From positions 868,001 to 932,000 of the forward strand of contig NZ_SJPG01000001.1 of assembly GCF_007859715.1 (NCBI RefSeq): a stretch of 64,000 nucleotides of DNA, written 5' to 3'. This stretch comes from Rubinisphaera italica. GTDB lineage: Bacteria > Planctomycetota > Planctomycetia > Planctomycetales > Planctomycetaceae. This document shows positions 59,173-64,000 of the stretch, piece after piece; position 1 is the first letter of the stretch; every line of letters begins with the position of its first letter. The notes under the pieces were generated by a model. The model had not been told where the DNA came from. It saw nothing but the letters and a program-made list of their open reading frames with translations, and made no database searches. Made by a program: the position numbers and the translations under genes.

Positions 59173-61936
59173 CAACTCCAAGCGGACAACCTGTTCAATT
59201 CAGTGCCATCAGCGATGTTGGTGGCAAACTGCAATCGTAATCTTAATTCCGACACTATCTTTGTTCGTGACTTCAGGGGCTACGCAAGCCGTGGACTTTG
59301 TCAATGATATCGAGCCCATTCTGCAGGCTCATTGTATTGATTGTCATGGGCCGGACGATCAAAGCAGTCAGTTTCGAGTCGACAAACTGGCGAACTTACT
59401 CCGTGGCGGGAACTCCGGGGAACCAGCGGTCGTGCCGGGCGATCCCGCAGCCAGCTTTTTATTGAAACTGATCCGGCACGAGGAACCGGAACGCACGATG
59501 CCTCCGGATGACAAACTATCCGATCAGCAGATTGATCTGATTGCCCAGTGGATTCAAGCCGGAGCAAAAACCCCCGATCATTATGGGCCTCCAGAAGACG
59601 TTCAGGAACTCACTCACTGGTCATTCCAGCCCGTCAAACGCTCAGACAAATTCTACAGCATCGACGAATTCATTGAGCATCAACTTCAAGAGAACGCTTT
59701 GGAGATGTCGCCTGAAGCAGAACGCCGGGTGCAGATTCGTCGGTTGTATCTCATCATGCTCGGCTTGCCACCAACACCGGAACAGGTGGATGACTTTGTG
59801 AACAATACCGATGAGCGGGCCTGGTCGAATCTCGTTGAACAAGCACTGGCCAGCCCACATTATGGCGAACGCTGGGCGAGCTATTGGTTGGATCTGGTGC
59901 GGTTTGGGGAAACGCATGGCTTCGAAACGAATCGCGAGCGCCCCGGTGCCTGGCGCTATCGGGACTGGGTGATCTCTGCATTGAATCAGGACAAACCGTA
60001 CGATCAATTTGTGCGTGAGCAACTTGCCGGAGATTCGCTCGGCTCTCCTGTCGGAACTAGCTTTCTGGTTGCGGGGCCATACGATCAGGTTAAAGGATCG
60101 GACCCGAAGTTGTCGCAAATCCAGCGGATGAATGAACTCGATGACATGATCAATACGACTGGCACTGCGTTGCTGGGCCTGACGACTGGATGTGCGCGAT
60201 GTCATAATCATAAGTTCGATCCGATCAGCCAGAAAGATTATTACGCGATGCAGGCCATCTTCGCGGGTGTCAATCATGGGGAAGCTGCGTTGCCTCTAGC
60301 TGAAAACGTGCAGCAGGAAGTTGATTCGCTGCAGCGGGAGAAAACAGAGTTGGAAGCCTCTCTGGCAAAATTCATCCCCAAGGATCAACTCCCTCCAGTT
60401 TCAGCCAAGCACAATGTGGAGATATTTACTCCACGCGAAGCCAAATTCGTTCGCTTTACGATTAATGGGACTAATGGGGGTCAGGCTTGCATTGATGAAC
60501 TCGAAGTATTTTCAGATCAGCAAAACGTCGCACTGGCGAGTCGCGGAGCAGTAGCCACTTCGTCCGGTGATTTCGTGCATCCTTTGCATAGTCTTGAACA
60601 CATTAATGATGGAAAATATGGCAACGCGAACAGCTGGATTTCAGCACAAGTGCGTGACGGATGGGTTCAGATTGAATTTCCTGAACCTGTTCTGATTGAT
60701 CGGATCGAATGGGCGCGCGATCGAGAGGAAAAATATTCTGATCGAGTAGCGATTGATTATCGAATCGAATCAGCCGTCGATTCAGAGTCTTGGCAACTCG
60801 TCGCTTCATCAGAAGATCGTTTATCACCCGGAAATTCGAGCGAAACAAAATATGATTTCTCTAATGTTTCTGAAGCCGAATCACGCACGGGGAAGCAATC
60901 GTTGCAGCGATTGGCGGAAATCAAGAAACGCATGGTGAATTTTAAAACGGGAAACAAAGCCTGGATTGGTCGTTTTTCTCAACCTGGGAAGACGCATCGG
61001 CTGTATCGTGGCGAGCCGGATGCAAAACGGGAAGTGGTTGGGCCGGATGCCATTGAAGTCTTTACCTCTTTGAACTTGGAGGTCGGTGCCAAAGAGAAGG
61101 AGCGTCGGCTGGCGTTTGCGAACTGGGTGACTGACCCCGAGAATCCGCTCACTGCTCGAGTGATCGTCAATCGATTATGGCAGTTTCATTTTGGTACAGG
61201 AATTGTCGATACGCCAAGCGATTTTGGCTTGAACGGCACACCGCCAACTCATCCCGAATTGCTCGACTGGCTTGCCAGTGAACTTGTCGAAAATGATTGG
61301 TCATTGAAGCATATTCATCGACTGATTCTTAATTCCAAAACCTGGAGGCAAGACAACAAACCTCGGGGCCAGTCGTTGCACGTCGATGCGAATTCGCGAC
61401 TGTTGTGGCGGTTTCCTCCGCGACGTTTGGAAGCCGAGCCTATTCGCGATTCAATTTTATCGGTCAGCGGGAAGATTCAACTGGACCGTGCGGGAGGCCC
61501 GGGTTTCAGTGCTTTTGAAGTCGAGTTGGAAAACGTGCGTCACTATCACCCGAAAGAAAGCTTCGGGCCTGAAGATTGGCGACGCATGATTTACATGACC
61601 AAAGTTCGTCAGGAAAAAGATGGCGTATTCGGGGCCTTCGATTGTCCCGATGCAAGCATGGTGGTACCGCAGCGAAGTCGATCGACAACTCCTTTACAGG
61701 CGCTCAACTTGCTCAACAGCCCGTTTATCATGCAGCAGGCTGAGTTCTTCGCCGAGCGATTGCAGCAGGAAGCCGAGCAGCCGGAAGATCAAATCGTTCG
61801 CGCCTGGCGACTCTGTTTTCAGCGAACTCCAACTGCAGCTGAGGTCAACGAGAGTGCAGCCTTCATTCAAAAGGAAGGTCTGGTGCAATTTGCACGGGCA
61901 ATGTTGAACACAAACGAGTTCGTGTTCATTCCGTAA
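59162..61936 (+). CDS. PSCyt1-DUF1549-DUF1553 protein with discoidin-like insert
   Basis: A 924-residue paralogue of the upstream protein. The start at 59162 overlaps the previous stop by 11 bp and gives a leader with hydrophobic core QTAIVILIPTLSLFVTSGA. Haem motif AHCIDCHGPD, DUF1549 with CARCHNHKFDPI, then an F5/8-type C (discoidin-like) insert (about 430-570; FVRFTINGTNGGQACIDELE, WVQIEFPEPVLIDRIEWARD), then DUF1553 with RVIVNRLWQFHFGTG. The two neighbours thus carry different carbohydrate- or surface-binding inserts in an otherwise shared framework, which suggests they act on different features of one substrate. Confidence 0.92.
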   Translation: MSINNSKRTTCSIQCHQRCWWQTAIVILIPTLSLFVTSGATQAVDFVNDIEPILQAHCIDCHGPDDQSSQFRVDKLANLLRGGNSGEPAVVPGDPAASFLLKLIRHEEPERTMPPDDKLSDQQIDLIAQWIQAGAKTPDHYGPPEDVQELTHWSFQPVKRSDKFYSIDEFIEHQLQENALEMSPEAERRVQIRRLYLIMLGLPPTPEQVDDFVNNTDERAWSNLVEQALASPHYGERWASYWLDLVRFGETHGFETNRERPGAWRYRDWVISALNQDKPYDQFVREQLAGDSLGSPVGTSFLVAGPYDQVKGSDPKLSQIQRMNELDDMINTTGTALLGLTTGCARCHNHKFDPISQKDYYAMQAIFAGVNHGEAALPLAENVQQEVDSLQREKTELEASLAKFIPKDQLPPVSAKHNVEIFTPREAKFVRFTINGTNGGQACIDELEVFSDQQNVALASRGAVATSSGDFVHPLHSLEHINDGKYGNANSWISAQVRDGWVQIEFPEPVLIDRIEWARDREEKYSDRVAIDYRIESAVDSESWQLVASSEDRLSPGNSSETKYDFSNVSEAESRTGKQSLQRLAEIKKRMVNFKTGNKAWIGRFSQPGKTHRLYRGEPDAKREVVGPDAIEVFTSLNLEVGAKEKERRLAFANWVTDPENPLTARVIVNRLWQFHFGTGIVDTPSDFGLNGTPPTHPELLDWLASELVENDWSLKHIHRLILNSKTWRQDNKPRGQSLHVDANSRLLWRFPPRRLEAEPIRDSILSVSGKIQLDRAGGPGFSAFEVELENVRHYHPKESFGPEDWRRMIYMTKVRQEKDGVFGAFDCPDASMVVPQRSRSTTPLQALNLLNSPFIMQQAEFFAERLQQEAEQPEDQIVRAWRLCFQRTPTAAEVNESAAFIQKEGLVQFARAMLNTNEFVFIP

Positions 61937-61998
61937 TTAAATACTGAAGTCAGGCGAGAGAATATTCTCTGTCTGCAATAAATAGCTGAGGTGAAACG

Positions 61999-63459
61999 AT
62001 GAATTCACTATTAAATCGACGAAACTTTCTCACTGGCACCACGGCAGGATTGAGCAGTATCGCGCTGGCCAGTCTGTTGCACGATCAGAAATTGCTGGCA
62101 GCATCGAGTGGTCCTATTCGTCCTGCGGTTGATGCGGCTCATCCGTACGCCGCTCGGCAGCCGCATCATGAGGCTGCCGCAAAGAATGTTCTCGTTATCT
62201 TCTGTTCGGGAGCCTGCAGTCAGATCGATACGTTCGACTACAAGCCAGAGTTGATCAAACGACATGGTCAACCGATGCCGGGAGCTGAGGATATTGTGAC
62301 GTTCCAGGGCAAGCAGGGGATGTTGACGAAGAGTCCCTGGGAATTCAAACCTCGTGGGGAATCGGGAAAGATGATTTCCGAGTTATTACCGCAGATGGCC
62401 GAATTTGCCGACGACATGTGTTTTCTGCATTCACTTACAGGCAAAACAAACACTCACGGCCCCGGCGAGAATTTCATGTCAACGGGTTATACCCTCGATG
62501 GATTCCCCAGTATGGGAGCGTGGACGACGTGGGCACTGGGGACTGAAAACCAGAATTTGCCCGCTTATGTCGCCATTTCTGATCCCCGTGGCACGCCGCA
62601 AGCGAGTGTCAATAACTGGGGACCCGGCTTTTTACCAGCTGCTTTTCAGGGAACTGAGTTTAATGCCGTCAAGCCGTTACAGAATTTATCGGTCCCACCG
62701 GGTACCAGCACAAAAACAGATCGAGCAACACGCAATTTTCTGAAGAGTGTCAACGAACGGCATCTGGAGCAGTTCCCCGGAGACTCGGAATTGGCTGCCC
62801 GGATCTCAAGTTATGAACTGGCAGCCCGCATGCAATTGAGTGTGCCTGAAGTGACCGATCTATCGACAGAAACCAGTGCCACTTTGAAAGAATATGGAGC
62901 CGATGATTCGAGCAATCCTCTGAAAGCCAAGTTTGCCAATAACTGCATCTTGGCGCGACGCCTGATCGAAAAAGGAGTCCGCTTTGTGCAATTGTTTAAT
63001 GGTGCCTATCAAACTGGAGGGGAGGGGGTCAGTAACTGGGATGGTCATAAGGCGATTGTCGACCAGTACAATAAACATGGTCCTGTTCTTGATCAGCCAT
63101 GTGCCGCGTTATTGCGTGATATGAAGCGTCGTGGTTTGTTGAAAGATACTTTGGTGGTGTGGATGACAGAATTCGGTCGGATGCCCACTTTTCAAGCGGG
63201 GGCAAGTGGTCGAGATCATAATCCCGATGGTTTCACGGCCTGGATGATGGGAGCAGGCGTGAAAGCTCCCTTCACTTACGGAGCAACTGACGAGTTCAGT
63301 TACAAAGCCGTCGAAAACGTGACCACGGTTTACGATTTCCATGCCACAATTCTGCATCTACTGGGTCTCAATCACGAACAATTGACTTATTACCACAATG
63401 GTTTTGAACGCAGACTCACCGATGTGCACGGCCATGTGATTCGAGATGTCCTGGCTTAG
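61999..63459 (+). CDS. DUF1501 protein
   Basis: A 486-residue exported protein beginning [20 protein letters not shown], a twin-arginine-type signal (RRNFL). Sulfatase-like DUF1501 landmarks: [20 protein letters not shown], the [12 protein letters not shown] block, and the [18 protein letters not shown] segment with Asp-His. GAGGTG precedes the ATG, 62 bp after the second PSCyt1 protein, so it belongs to the FadR-led operon. The reaction is unknown; DUF1501 with PSCyt1 is a recurrent planctomycete pair. Confidence 0.93.
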   Translation: MNSLLNRRNFLTGTTAGLSSIALASLLHDQKLLAASSGPIRPAVDAAHPYAARQPHHEAAAKNVLVIFCSGACSQIDTFDYKPELIKRHGQPMPGAEDIVTFQGKQGMLTKSPWEFKPRGESGKMISELLPQMAEFADDMCFLHSLTGKTNTHGPGENFMSTGYTLDGFPSMGAWTTWALGTENQNLPAYVAISDPRGTPQASVNNWGPGFLPAAFQGTEFNAVKPLQNLSVPPGTSTKTDRATRNFLKSVNERHLEQFPGDSELAARISSYELAARMQLSVPEVTDLSTETSATLKEYGADDSSNPLKAKFANNCILARRLIEKGVRFVQLFNGAYQTGGEGVSNWDGHKAIVDQYNKHGPVLDQPCAALLRDMKRRGLLKDTLVVWMTEFGRMPTFQAGASGRDHNPDGFTAWMMGAGVKAPFTYGATDEFSYKAVENVTTVYDFHATILHLLGLNHEQLTYYHNGFERRLTDVHGHVIRDVLA

Positions 63460-63505
63460 AAGGCAACTCATACAGATAAGGAATGTTTAGCAGAACTGAT
63501 TTTTT

Positions 63506-63631
<126 letters not shown>

Positions 63632-63754
63632 TTAATCTTTCTCAGATTCGTTCATTCGGTTTATGAGGTCTGATCCAGCATAAGGAAATAGATTTTAGCG
63701 GTTCAATGTCAATCACCATTGAAGTGAGACCAGTATTCTTAACAAAGCTAAATT

Positions 63755-64000
63755 ATGAAAAGTTACACACCGGGACATCAACCAGATGACCACTCTGCAA
63801 TACCTTCGCGGCGAGACTTCCTCAAAGTAGCAGGCGGGGGCTTTGGTGCTCTGGCTTTTTCTGCAATGATTGCGGGTGAGTCCGGTGCGGAAATTCATCA
63901 TCCGGCTCAAGCCAAGCGGGTGATCCAGATCTTCTGCCCGGGGGGAATGAGTCAGGTTGATACGTTCGATTACAAACCGGAACTTGAGAAACGAGCCGGT
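63755..64000 (+). CDS. DUF1501 protein, N-terminal part (runs off window)
   Basis: The first 82 residues of another DUF1501 protein. A twin-arginine signal (SRRDFLKVAGGGFGALAFSA) is followed by RVIQIFCPGGMSQVDTFDYK, the first family block. No strong ribosome binding site was seen at 63755. It follows the other DUF1501 gene by 295 bp containing a palindromic repeat, so it may have its own promoter. The rest lies beyond the window. Confidence 0.88.
   Translation, partial: MKSYTPGHQPDDHSAIPSRRDFLKVAGGGFGALAFSAMIAGESGAEIHHPAQAKRVIQIFCPGGMSQVDTFDYKPELEKRAG

Noticed and set aside
59642..60277. 211-codon minus-strand frame
   Set aside because: Antisense to a DUF1549 region with a conserved CxxCH motif.

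Overview
The window looks like a planctomycete chromosome, probably Planctomycetales and broadly Gimesia/Rubinisphaera/Thalassoglobus-like. The genus is an inference. The lineage rests on several family signatures seen together: three DUF1501 proteins, three PSCyt1/DUF1549/DUF1553 proteins, DUF1559 proteins with a pilin-like N-terminus and an H-X9-DG C-terminus paired with small transthyretin-like lipoproteins, an NPCBM-like domain, a ThuA protein, and many palindromic intergenic repeats. Apart from one IS30-family element, the content looks like ordinary vertically inherited chromosome. I see no prophage, CRISPR array, rRNA operon or plasmid functions.

Layout. 1-5 kb: the N-terminal part of glycogen synthase, divergent from a HAD sugar-phosphate phosphatase, then an aldehyde dehydrogenase, tRNA-Arg(CCU), an Ldh2-type dehydrogenase and a small membrane protein. 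5-12 kb: a minus-strand pair of a very large PSCyt1-WD40-DUF1549-DUF1553 protein followed by a DUF1501 protein. 12-15.4 kb: a cobalamin riboswitch with a hairpin-rich leader, a DUF1559 protein and a DUF6580-like membrane protein on the minus strand, and a divergent histidine-rich lipoprotein; together these are a candidate corrinoid or cobalt handling locus. 15.4-26.7 kb: a SPOR-like secreted protein, RNase PH, a short UvrC, an M50-like protease with an unusual zinc motif, a TauE/SafE permease, a sugar isomerase/epimerase-like TIM barrel, a degenerate NtrC-like regulator next to a structured element, transaldolase and an aminotransferase. 26.7-36.7 kb: a J-domain-like membrane protein and partner, a 33-residue basic protein, a TolC-like lipoprotein, ThuA, a DUF1223-MsrA-MsrB oxidative repair group and a DUF374 acyltransferase. 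36.8-46.6 kb: cytochrome bd oxidase (cydAB), a cold-shock protein, a PolB-like exonuclease, MoxR, CysK, a thioredoxin-protease fusion and a lipoprotein. 46.7-50.5 kb: a fused ResB-CcsA cytochrome c biogenesis protein. 50.8-55 kb: two DUF1559 plus lipoprotein pairs, the first DUF1559 gene being split by IS30. 55.5-64 kb: a FadR/GntR regulator coupled to two PSCyt1/DUF1549/DUF1553 proteins and DUF1501 proteins.

How the genes fit together. CcsA-ResB would attach haem to exported CxxCH proteins, and all three PSCyt1 proteins here carry such motifs, so the biogenesis gene and its likely clients share the window. The FadR-led operon (55.5-63.5 kb) couples a ligand-sensing repressor to extracytoplasmic PSCyt1 and DUF1501 proteins with carbohydrate-binding-like inserts, which suggests regulated use of a polymeric or glycan substrate. 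The most promising little-described system is the B12-riboswitch locus at 12.1-15.4 kb. Several palindromic repeat families sit just 3' of genes and may form or protect transcript ends.
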